A stretch of 33,642 nucleotides of DNA from Desulfuromonadales bacterium (GTDB taxonomy: Bacteria; Desulfobacterota; Desulfuromonadia; Desulfuromonadales; BM103), in assembly GCA_012974435.1 (NCBI GenBank), contig JAAXQF010000415.1:1-33642 (forward strand). Reading direction: 5' to 3'. Below the pieces are notes generated by a model. It was not told the origin of the DNA. It searched no databases and saw only the letters and a program-made list of their open reading frames with translations. This document shows positions 27,027 through 33,642 of this stretch, piece by piece (the first letter of the stretch is position 1; every line of letters starts with the position of its first letter). The position numbers were made by a program, and so were the translations under genes.

Positions 27027-27886
27027 TAGATATCCTCTTCCTCGGCCAGACTGAGACTCTCGCGATACACATCGCTGCTCGGCAGGCCATATTCCTTAGC
27101 AATCAGTTTGACGGCATCACGTCGCGACAAATCACCTTCATTGAGTAATTGCCGCAGAGCATCACGCACGTTCATCTGCGGTCCTTGCGTACTCGGTGGA
27201 AGGATAAGAACCAGTTCACCACGAGCCGGCTCACGTTCAAATCGAGCCACTGCGGCAGAAATGTCCCCCCGGAAAAACTCTTCGTGCAGCTTGGTCAACT
27301 CCCGTGCAACAACGATTTGACGTTCTGAACCAAAGATTTCGACCATATCAGAGAGGGTGGCTGACAAACGATGCGGTGCTTCATAAAACACCAGAGTCCT
27401 CTGTTCGCCATTCAGCTGACGGAACAGATCTTTCCGGGCCTTGGTCTTTTGCGGCAGATAACCCTCAAAAGCGAAACGATCAGTGGCCACCCCGGCGGCG
27501 CTCAAAGCCGTAATCGTTGCCGAGGGACCGGGAATCGGTACGACCCGGATTCCCGCATCGTAACAGGAAGCGATCAAACAGTAGCCGGGGTCTGCAATAC
27601 AAGGCGTGCCCGCATCGCTGATCAGTGCAATATTCTCCCCGTTCTGCAACTTCTCAACCAGCATTTCCTGCCGCTGCCGCTCGTTGTGATCGTGATATGA
27701 AACCAACGGCTTCTTAATACCGAAATGGGCAAACAGCTTACGACTGTGCCTGGTATCTTCTGCCGCGACCAGATCGACCTCGCCGAGGGTTCTCACGGCC
27801 CGATAGGTCATGTCCTCAAGGTTGCCGATCGGCGTGGCAACAATATAGAGAATTCCTGCTGGAGTCCCGCCCTGCTCATCTATCAT
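27026..27886 (-). CDS. rsmI: 16S rRNA (cytidine-2'-O) C1402 methyltransferase
   Basis: 286-residue tetrapyrrole-methylase-fold enzyme that 2'-O-methylates C1402 of 16S rRNA, the same nucleotide N4-methylated by RsmH, encoded elsewhere in this window. Motifs: YIVATPIGNLEDMTYRA (14-30), AEDTRHSRKL (42-51), SDAGTPCIADPG, PGPSA and YEAPHRL. The C-terminal extension is of normal length. ATG at 27886 lies 4 bases after the nadE stop. It shares an operon with nadE and the orphan receiver. Confidence 0.97.
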   Translation of the reverse strand: MIDEQGGTPAGILYIVATPIGNLEDMTYRAVRTLGEVDLVAAEDTRHSRKLFAHFGIKKPLVSYHDHNERQRQEMLVEKLQNGENIALISDAGTPCIADPGYCLIASCYDAGIRVVPIPGPSATITALSAAGVATDRFAFEGYLPQKTKARKDLFRQLNGEQRTLVFYEAPHRLSATLSDMVEIFGSERQIVVARELTKLHEEFFRGDISAAVARFEREPARGELVLILPPSTQGPQMNVRDALRQLLNEGDLSRRDAVKLIAKEYGLPSSDVYRESLSLAEEEDI

Positions 27887-27890
27887 GCGT

Positions 27891-29861
27891 TCAGGAATCC
27901 TTTTCTACGGCAGCTGCAGCGATCTGATCGAGCTCCGCAAGCCAAAGGTTAGGGCTGGCATCACTCGGCATACGCCAATCACCACGCGGTGACAATGAGA
28001 CGCTGCCGACCTTCGGGCCATCGGGCAGACAAGAGCGTTTGAACTGCTGGGCAAAGAAGCGGCGATAGAAGAGCTGCAGCCATTTGAGAATCTCTGCCTG
28101 AGAGTAATCTTCAGCAAAGGCACGACAAGCGAGATCGAGGATCTTGCGTGGTGCAAACTGGTTGCGGACCACCTGGAAAAGGAAGAAATCGTGCAGTTCG
28201 TATGGACCGACATGATCCTCAGTTTTCTGGCTGATAGTGCCATCTTCATCGGGCGGCAAGAGTTCCGGGGACACGGGCGTGGCACAGACGTCGTGAAGCA
28301 CCTCTGCCGTTTTGCCGCTGAATTCCGTTTCGGCACACCATTCAATAAGGTAACGCACCAGGGTTTTCGGTACCGAGGCGTTGACCCCGTACATCGACAT
28401 GTGGTCGCCGTTATAAGTAGCCCAGCCAAGGGCCAGTTCCGACAAATCCCCCGTACCGACTACGAGGCCACCGACCTGATTGGCCAGATCCATGAGAATC
28501 TGGGTGCGCTCACGGGCCTGCGAATTCTCGTAAGTGATGTCGTGATTGTCCGGGTCCTGGCCGATATCGGCAAAATGTTGATGAACAGCAGCATCGATAC
28601 TGATCATACGCAAATCGACACCAAGCTCTGCAGCAAGAGCTTCGGCATTACCTTTGGTTCTGGCAGTGGTACCAAAACCGGGCATAGTGACCGCGAGAAT
28701 GTCGTTGCGCGACCATTTCAAACGATCAAAGGCCTTGACCGTAACCAGCAGGGCCAAGGTGGAATCCAAACCACCGGAAATACCGAGGACAACCTTCTGG
28801 CTGCCGGTATGCATCAGACGCTTCATCAGGCCTGTCGTCTGAATGGCGAAGATCTCTTCGCAGCGTTGCTGTCGTTCAACCAGAGCCGTCGGAACAAAAG
28901 GCGTCCGGGCAATCGGTCTCAGAAGATCATCCGCTTGACGTTCGGTCACCTCAACCGGCACCAGCAGAAAGTCCTGATCTGTCATGCTTGCGGCATAGCT
29001 GTTATTGCGCAGTCGCTCATGAACCAGGCGCTGAACATCAATGTCAGCAACAGCCATCTGCGAGGTAAATTGAAAACGTTCGGTTTCAGCGAGAATCTGG
29101 CCATATTCAGCGACCAGGGAATGTCCGGAGAAGACCAGGTCGGTGCTGGATTCACCCGGCCCCGCCGAAGCGTAGAGATAGGCGCTCAGACAACGTGCCG
29201 ATTGAGCCTCAACCAGGGCGCGCCGGTAAGAACACTTGCCGAGAATTTCGGGGCTTGCGGAAAGATTAATCAGCAGCGTTGCGCCGGCTGCGGCCATGGC
29301 TCCACTCGGCGGATTGGCCACCCAGGCATCCTCACAGATCTCGATCCCGAAGAGACAGTCTGGCATACCGTCGACATCAAAGAGGAGATCGGTTCCGAAT
29401 GGAGGAGCTTCGTCCAGCCAGGCCAGCTGGTCATCGACCAGGTCGAAGGCACTGGAGAACCAGCGTTCCTCATAAAACTCTTGCGTATTGGGCAGATAAG
29501 TTTTCGGCACAACACCGCAGATACGGCCATGGCTCATGACCACGGCGGCATTGAAGAGGCGTCCGGATTGACGAACCGGGGCGCCAACGATGAGAATCAT
29601 GCCGGTTTGTTCGCTTAAGGCGGTCAGCGTTGTAAGTCCATCGCGAACCTTTTCCAACAAGCTTTGCTGATAAAAGAGATCGCCGCAGGAATAACCGGTC
29701 ATGGCAAGTTCGGGAAAGACCAGCAGCTGCACGCCTTGGTCTGCGGCCTGCAGAGTCGCCTCTTCAATCGCAGCCAGGTTAAAAGCAACGTCGGCAACCT
29801 TCAACGCCGGGGAAACCGCCGCAACCCGAATCATCCCCAACTCACGCAGTAACATTGTCAC
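27891..29861 (-). CDS. nadE: Glutamine-dependent NAD+ synthetase
   Basis: 656-residue two-domain enzyme making NAD from nicotinate adenine dinucleotide, glutamine and ATP. The N-terminal nitrilase-type glutaminase carries the triad Glu51 (FPELAMTG), Lys120 (PKTYLPN) and Cys176 (GIEICEDAW). The C-terminal synthetase has the pyrophosphate loop [19 protein letters not shown] and [12 protein letters not shown]. The start is GTG at 29861, because GGAGG lies 6 bases before it. ATG at 29855 is also in frame but too far from that site. Promoter candidate at 29911-29939. It leads an operon with rsmI and a response regulator. A 475-codon open frame on the opposite strand is a shadow. Confidence 0.96.
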   Translation of the reverse strand: MTMLLRELGMIRVAAVSPALKVADVAFNLAAIEEATLQAADQGVQLLVFPELAMTGYSCGDLFYQQSLLEKVRDGLTTLTALSEQTGMILIVGAPVRQSGRLFNAAVVMSHGRICGVVPKTYLPNTQEFYEERWFSSAFDLVDDQLAWLDEAPPFGTDLLFDVDGMPDCLFGIEICEDAWVANPPSGAMAAAGATLLINLSASPEILGKCSYRRALVEAQSARCLSAYLYASAGPGESSTDLVFSGHSLVAEYGQILAETERFQFTSQMAVADIDVQRLVHERLRNNSYAASMTDQDFLLVPVEVTERQADDLLRPIARTPFVPTALVERQQRCEEIFAIQTTGLMKRLMHTGSQKVVLGISGGLDSTLALLVTVKAFDRLKWSRNDILAVTMPGFGTTARTKGNAEALAAELGVDLRMISIDAAVHQHFADIGQDPDNHDITYENSQARERTQILMDLANQVGGLVVGTGDLSELALGWATYNGDHMSMYGVNASVPKTLVRYLIEWCAETEFSGKTAEVLHDVCATPVSPELLPPDEDGTISQKTEDHVGPYELHDFFLFQVVRNQFAPRKILDLACRAFAEDYSQAEILKWLQLFYRRFFAQQFKRSCLPDGPKVGSVSLSPRGDWRMPSDASPNLWLAELDQIAAAAVEKDS

Positions 29862-29910
29862 CTTGAACCTCCTCAGCCTCTGGTTATATCAGTGAAACAA
29901 CAAGGTTTAT

Positions 29911-29939
29911 ATTGTATGTGGGAGAACGGGAAAAAGCAA
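29911..29939 (-). promoter_or_regulatory. Promoter of the nadE-rsmI operon
   Basis: Minus strand TTGCTT (complement of 29934-29939), a 17-base spacer, then TACAAT (complement of 29911-29916, 5/6 of consensus). It lies about 50 bases upstream of the nadE start. Confidence 0.55.
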
Positions 29940-29977
29940 TCGGAACGAGGCTGACTGAAAAGGGTGAAGGAATGCGT

Positions 29978-30340
29978 TCAGGCTTCAAAAGCATCGGGGA
30001 TGTGTTCAACTTGAAAAAACTCGCCGGACACGGTGATGGCAATCACATCGAAGCGGGGCTGTAACCCCTTGTGCGGCTTGTCATTTAAATACCATTTGGC
30101 GGTCTGCACAATCTGCCGCTGCTTACGTGGTCCCACCGCCTCACCGGGTGATCCGAAAGCTGAGCCACGACGTGTTTTCACCTCGACAAAAGCCAGGATG
30201 CGTTTGTTTTTAACCACTAGGTCAATTTCACCGACCGGGGTGCGCAGATTACGTTCGACAACCTTCATGCCCTGGCTTTGCAGGTACCGGGCTGCGGCCT
30301 CCTCGCCCTGCCGCCCCAGGGTTAATCGTTCCTGGGTCAT
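29978..30340 (-). CDS. yraN: YraN family protein (UPF0102), nuclease-fold
   Basis: 120 residues, normal length. N-terminal GRQGEEAAARYLQSQG (9-24), then the restriction-endonuclease-like core GEIDLVVKNKRILAFVEVKTRR (37-58) with acidic Glu38, Asp40 and Glu53-x-Lys55. The family has a Holliday-junction-resolvase-like fold but no firmly assigned function. ATG at 30340 overlaps the rnhB stop as ATGA, with GAGGAG very close upstream. The rnhB-yraN pairing is a conserved neighbourhood. Confidence 0.93.
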   Translation of the reverse strand: MTQERLTLGRQGEEAAARYLQSQGMKVVERNLRTPVGEIDLVVKNKRILAFVEVKTRRGSAFGSPGEAVGPRKQRQIVQTAKWYLNDKPHKGLQPRFDVIAITVSGEFFQVEHIPDAFEA

Positions 30341-30972
30341 GGCTCCTCACAATGCTCTTTAACACCGGCGAATGAACGCCGATGGCAGACGCAGGGGCCA
30401 TATCTGGCGACCGCTTCACGGTGCCTCTGACTGCCATAGCCCTTATGCCCAGCAAAACCGTACTCGGGGAAAAGTCGATCGTAGGCAACCATAATCCGAT
30501 CGCGGACCACCTTGGCGACGACTGATGCCGCAGCAATAGAGAGAGAACGGGAGTCCCCCTTTTTGAGGGTCTTCTGTTCAATAAGAGTCGGAACAGGAGT
30601 GATCCCATCCACCAGGAGAAAATCTGGAGGAACAGAGAGGCGCGCGACGGCACGGTTCATCCCCTTCAAGGTCGCCTGCAGGATATTGATCTGGTCGACT
30701 TCGTCCGCACGACTGACACCGATCCCGACAGCGATCGCCTGTTCATGGATCAAAGGGTAAAGTTCATTGCGCTTTTTTTCGGAGAGCTGCTTGGAATCAT
30801 TCAGGCCGGGAAGCTCGAAATGTTCAGGGAGGATCACTGCCGCGGCAACCACCGGGCCTGCCAATGGACCGCGACCGGCCTCGTCGATACCGGCAACGGC
30901 CTGATAGCCCTGGCGACGGGCCATGGTTTCAAAGAAAAGAGTGGATTGTTCTAGCTCTGGGAATAGCTCCAT
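30337..30972 (-). CDS. rnhB: Ribonuclease HII
   Basis: 211 residues. Cleaves RNA in RNA-DNA hybrids and single ribonucleotides in DNA. The active-site GIDEAGRGPLAGPV (28-41) gives Asp30 and Glu31, and the specificity loop GRG is at 33-35. The remaining acidic residues are Asp122 (LLVDG) and Asp158 (VVRDRIM). ATG at 30972 has AGGGG upstream. It follows rplS beyond a terminator, so it may rely on read-through or a weak promoter in 30973-31080, where none is obvious. Confidence 0.97.
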   Translation of the reverse strand: MELFPELEQSTLFFETMARRQGYQAVAGIDEAGRGPLAGPVVAAAVILPEHFELPGLNDSKQLSEKKRNELYPLIHEQAIAVGIGVSRADEVDQINILQATLKGMNRAVARLSVPPDFLLVDGITPVPTLIEQKTLKKGDSRSLSIAAASVVAKVVRDRIMVAYDRLFPEYGFAGHKGYGSQRHREAVARYGPCVCHRRSFAGVKEHCEEP

Positions 30973-31084
30973 TGACCCCTACCTTGTAAATGTGGCCAAC
31001 AGTATTAACGGATTTCTACGGGTAATTCAAGGGTACAGGGGAAAACAGCCATGATGTCGGACAACAACCCTATCAACACCAGAC

Positions 31085-31117
31085 AAAAAGAAAGCCCCGG
31101 CTTTAAAAACCGGGGCT
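31085..31117 (-). terminator. Terminator after rplS
   Basis: AGCCCCGG (31093-31100) and CCGGGGCT (31110-31117), a perfect 8-bp stem, followed on the minus strand by TTCTTTTTG. It lies 24 bases after the rplS stop and likely attenuates transcription into rnhB-yraN. Confidence 0.85.
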
Positions 31118-31140
31118 CATAAATCTCTTTGTGTTGCAGC

Positions 31141-31488
31141 TTAGCGCTGACGGATTTCCTTGATACGTGCAGCTTTACCCTGCAGATTGCGCAGGTAGTA
31201 GAGCTTGGCACGACGTACCCGGCCAACCATCATCACATCAACCTTGTCAACGCAAGGTCCGTGCAGGGGGAAGACTCTCTCAACACCCATGCCATTAGAC
31301 ACTTTACGCACGGTGAAGGAAGAACCAACACCATTGTTGTGACGCTTGATGCAGACACCTTGAAAAACCTGGATGCGCTGTTTGTCACCTTCTGTGATCT
31401 TAACATGCACACGCAGTGTATCCCCCGCCTTGAACTGAGGGACATCTTTTCTCATATTTTCCATGCCGATGTAATTAATAACGTTCAT
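31141..31488 (-). CDS. rplS: 50S ribosomal protein L19
   Basis: 115 residues, the usual size. Sits at the 30S-50S interface. Family sequence is seen throughout: [20 protein letters not shown] (19-38), [36 protein letters not shown] and [23 protein letters not shown] at 31488 has a strong AGGAGG 9 bases upstream. It has its own promoter (31522-31551) and terminator (31085-31117) within the trmD-to-yraN neighbourhood. Confidence 0.98.
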   Translation of the reverse strand: MNVINYIGMENMRKDVPQFKAGDTLRVHVKITEGDKQRIQVFQGVCIKRHNNGVGSSFTVRKVSNGMGVERVFPLHGPCVDKVDVMMVGRVRRAKLYYLRNLQGKAARIKEIRQR

Positions 31489-31521
31489 CGTTTTTAGCCT
31501 CCTGATGTAAAGCGAACAGGA

Positions 31522-31551
31522 TATTTACCGTAAGAGACGTGAGAGAGTCAA
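31522..31551 (-). promoter_or_regulatory. Promoter candidate for rplS
   Basis: Minus strand TTGACT (complement of 31546-31551, 5/6), an 18-base spacer, and TAAATA (complement of 31522-31527, a weak -10). It is about 33 bases upstream of the rplS start. Confidence 0.45.
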
Positions 31552-31655
31552 GCCAAAAAGTCATTATTTTCAGTAACAATTACCATCTTTTCAAATCTAC
31601 TCAATACATCATGAGAAACACCCTGCAGTCACGACCTGTAGAACGGCAGAATTCC

Positions 31656-32285
31656 TCAATGAGTAGAATGGCGCACAACCAGTTTTCCCAACATTTCCTG
31701 CATCTCTTCGAAGACTTCAGGCTTCTGACTGGGGTCAGTAAAATAAAGGAAGAACCAATAACCCTGCACATAACCAATCGTGCCGACAAACTTCACAGGG
31801 GAATCATGCTGCTGGTAATCTGCCACAAGCTGGAAAGCTTCTCTCGCACCTTGAATCTTGACCGGGATGACCTCCCAGACAACATTGCTGACATCCTCTT
31901 CACCTTCCAGACTCTGCGCGGCATACTCCGCCGAGGTCTGCAGGGTCTTCGTGCTCGGAGCCGACGCACCCTGTTCGAGAGGGCTGAAATCTATCTCAAG
32001 GTGGGCCCCACTTGCAGCATGATAGACGAACGCTTCATTGGCTGCCATGCGCTTGCGGGTCACCTTCTCGATCTGTGTGGCACCAGCATTGGCCGCTGCG
32101 GGCTCATGGGCCACATGAGCAGCCATCTCTTTAACCAGAGCATCGGGCGGCTCCAGATGCAAAGCCCAGCCTTCGCTGAGAGGTATCTCAACAAGCAGAT
32201 CTTCAAAGATCACTATCTCGGCCGCGGTGGCGGGTAAAAGCAACAAGCTCATGGCAAGCGCAAGCAGAAAGACAAATCGAATCAT
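31656..32285 (-). CDS. Secreted/periplasmic protein of unknown function
   Basis: 209 residues. A clear Sec signal peptide (1 to about 22: MIRF, hydrophobic core LLALAMSLLLLP, then ATAA) has no lipobox cysteine, so export to the periplasm is likely. The mature part is a soluble alpha/beta protein. The C-terminal half, with YVQGYWFFLYFTDPSQKPEVF followed by a helix and short strand, is reminiscent of PsbP/DcrB-like folds that end in an ionic, amphipathic helix; this is a weak impression. ATG at 32285 has AGGAGG 6 bases upstream, one of the best ribosome-binding sites here. It lies between the SPOUT methyltransferase and rplS, in a neighbourhood otherwise devoted to translation. Confidence 0.75.
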   Translation of the reverse strand: MIRFVFLLALAMSLLLLPATAAEIVIFEDLLVEIPLSEGWALHLEPPDALVKEMAAHVAHEPAAANAGATQIEKVTRKRMAANEAFVYHAASGAHLEIDFSPLEQGASAPSTKTLQTSAEYAAQSLEGEEDVSNVVWEVIPVKIQGAREAFQLVADYQQHDSPVKFVGTIGYVQGYWFFLYFTDPSQKPEVFEEMQEMLGKLVVRHSTH

Positions 32286-32362
32286 GGCAACCTCCTCTGA
32301 TCAACAGTATCAGTGTATCTAATGGGGGCAAAAATGCACGTTTGAGGAAGTATCGAAGAATT

Positions 32363-32938
32363 CTAGGAAAGAGGCAGCACTGCCCCCAGCTCTCCGATCA
32401 GGCGATCAAGCATGATGGCGGCAGCGGTACGTACCGAGAGATGATTGTATTGACCAGCCCGCACCGGTGCGAGGCAAGGATGATCCGACTCATAGATCTC
32501 CGGGGCCAGACCATGCCCGGTACCGAAGACCAACATCACCGGCTGAGCTGTGGCAAGGGTCTGAGCTTGCTGATAATCAAGACCCTCCTGGTGGCTGGCA
32601 CCGGTCAGCATCGCAAACCCTTCTGAGCCGACCAGAGAACGCCAGTCGGCGAGAGCGTCATCAAAACTGTTCACCACCTGCAGGCAGTCGAGAGCCTGAC
32701 AGCGATCCGGGTTGTAGCTGGCGCCGGCACCTTTCTGCCAGTGGCCGATAATGCGTGAGGCGAGCAGCTGTTGTTCCGCCGCCGGGGTGACCAGGTAATA
32801 ACGTGAAAGGTTGTAGGTTGTTGCCAGGCGGGCCAGATCATGGATATCGAGGTTGGTAACGGCCGAGGTGACCACATCCCCACGTCGATCGAGAACAGGG
32901 TGATGGACCAGGGCGATGGCCATCGGTTTAAAAATCAC
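32363..32938 (-). CDS. SPOUT-type RNA methyltransferase (Methyltrn_RNA_4-like)
   Basis: 191 residues. Recognised as the small SPOUT-superfamily protein that follows trmD in Geobacter-like genomes. [31 protein letters not shown] at about 8-38 forms the Rossmann-like start, and the C-terminal knot region has [11 protein letters not shown] and [16 protein letters not shown]. It should use SAM to methylate an RNA, but the target is not known. The start is GTG at 32938, overlapping the trmD stop by 4 bases; ATG at 32923 is the alternative. The coupling to trmD suggests tRNA or rRNA modification. Confidence 0.85.
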   Translation of the reverse strand: MIFKPMAIALVHHPVLDRRGDVVTSAVTNLDIHDLARLATTYNLSRYYLVTPAAEQQLLASRIIGHWQKGAGASYNPDRCQALDCLQVVNSFDDALADWRSLVGSEGFAMLTGASHQEGLDYQQAQTLATAQPVMLVFGTGHGLAPEIYESDHPCLAPVRAGQYNHLSVRTAAAIMLDRLIGELGAVLPLS

Positions 32939-33642
32939 TGCTCCTGCCCCAATGCAGCGCGTAGCTCATCAAGGTACAGGAGATCCTCTTTGCTCAGAGG
33001 GGCTGATTCGAGGAGCTCGGGCCGGCGCTCCAGAGTACGTCGTAGCTGTTCGCGTCGACGCCAGTTGGCAATCAGCTGATGATTACCCGATGTCAGGACC
33101 TCCGGCACACGCACACCCTTGAACTCAGCCGGCCGCGTGTATTGGGGGTACTCCAGAAGCCCGTCACTGAAGCTGTCTCCCAGGGCACTACCGCTAGCAC
33201 CAAGGACACCGGGCAGCAGGCGCGCTGTGGCATCAAGGATGGTCGCAGCAGCCAGCTCTCCACCGGTCAGCACGAAATCCCCCAGAGAGACTTCTTCGTC
33301 AACCAGTGACCTTATACGTTCATCAAACCCTTCGTAGCGACCGCAGACAAAAACCAGGCCGTCTTCCTGGCTGAACCGCTCCGCGTCAGCTTGCTGAAAG
33401 GTTTTCCCCTGAGGGGACATTAGCAGAACCCGCGACTTCGGCCTTTTCTGCCTGAGCTCAGAGAGCGCCGCAGCAACCGGCTCAACCTTCATGACCATGC
33501 CGTCACCACCTCCATAAGGGGTGTCGTCGGTCACCTGGTGTTTGCCTTCCGCCCAGTCACGCAAGTTGTGAAGATTAATGTCGATCAAACCTTTATCAGC
33601 AGCCTTGCCAAGAATGCTCGATGTTAACGGACCTTCGAGCAT
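32935..33642 (-). CDS. trmD: tRNA (guanine-N1)-methyltransferase TrmD, 5' end outside the window
   Basis: 235 residues visible. Methylates G37 next to the anticodon of tRNAs reading CNN and some other codons, preventing frameshifting. Motifs: [31 protein letters not shown], the trefoil-knot SAM site [14 protein letters not shown], and [10 protein letters not shown]. The frame is open at the right edge and the first visible residue, Met, corresponds to the Met in the family's FPEM motif, so about 11 N-terminal residues lie beyond the window. The stop overlaps the SPOUT methyltransferase start by 4 bases. Confidence 0.96.
   Translation of the reverse strand: MLEGPLTSSILGKAADKGLIDINLHNLRDWAEGKHQVTDDTPYGGGDGMVMKVEPVAAALSELRQKRPKSRVLLMSPQGKTFQQADAERFSQEDGLVFVCGRYEGFDERIRSLVDEEVSLGDFVLTGGELAAATILDATARLLPGVLGASGSALGDSFSDGLLEYPQYTRPAEFKGVRVPEVLTSGNHQLIANWRRREQLRRTLERRPELLESAPLSKEDLLYLDELRAALGQEQ

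Noticed and set aside
28191..29618. Very long open frame (475 codons) on the plus strand opposite nadE
   Set aside because: It is antisense to a clear NAD synthetase, has no recognisable domain and arises from codon-usage shadowing.
31539..32237. 232-codon plus-strand open frame
   Set aside because: It lies opposite the secreted-protein gene, which has a signal peptide and a strong ribosome-binding site; the plus-strand product has no credible features.
33632..33642. Met at the right edge taken as the TrmD start codon
   Set aside because: It aligns with the internal Met of the FPEM motif, so the true start lies outside the window.

Overview
The window looks like a chromosomal segment of a deltaproteobacterium of the Desulfuromonadales/Geobacter type. 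This is inferred from gene order (trmD - SPOUT RNA methyltransferase - rplS - rnhB - yraN, and a nearly complete mraZ-to-ftsZ division and cell-wall cluster), from meso-diaminopimelate-type MurE, and from an LPS heptosyltransferase, which implies a Gram-negative envelope. Almost everything lies on the minus strand. Only ligA-acyP is on the plus strand. I saw no prophage, CRISPR array, transposase, tRNA or rRNA.

Region 1-4770 (minus): a crotonase-family enoyl-CoA hydratase, a short GGDEF protein that seems to have lost its N-terminus, a large radical SAM protein of unknown function, a long palindromic repeat, a heptosyltransferase II gene (waaF) broken by an internal deletion plus frame change, and a 56-residue Trm112/YcaR-type zinc-ribbon protein coupled to it. 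Region 4771-5284 is non-coding and holds a promoter, an interspersed-type inverted repeat and the strong terminator of the division operon.

Region 5285-22239 (minus): the dcw cluster in transcription order mraZ, rsmH, ftsL, ftsI, murE, murF, mraY, murD, ftsW, murG, murC, ddl, ftsQ, ftsA, ftsZ. It is tightly packed, with several ATGA/TGATG overlaps, and is driven by a near-consensus promoter upstream of mraZ. The genes make the UDP-MurNAc-pentapeptide (MurC, D, E, F, Ddl), lipid I and II (MraY, MurG), polymerise and crosslink septal peptidoglycan (FtsW, FtsI) and build the divisome (FtsL, Q, A, Z). murB, usually between murC and ddl in relatives, is absent.

Region 22565-27886: a CNNM/CorC membrane protein (minus), divergent ligA-acyP (plus), then a convergent junction rich in hairpins. 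Facing it is a minus-strand operon nadE - rsmI - orphan response regulator. Region 29978-33642 (minus): the ribosome/tRNA maturation block trmD (5' end cut by the window edge), a SPOUT methyltransferase, a secreted protein of unknown function, rplS with its own promoter and terminator, rnhB and yraN.

This is mostly ordinary housekeeping DNA. The most notable items are the decayed waaF, the adjacent long palindrome, the start-less GGDEF fragment, the missing murB, and a 10-bp-phased repeat overlapping the mraZ ribosome-binding region.
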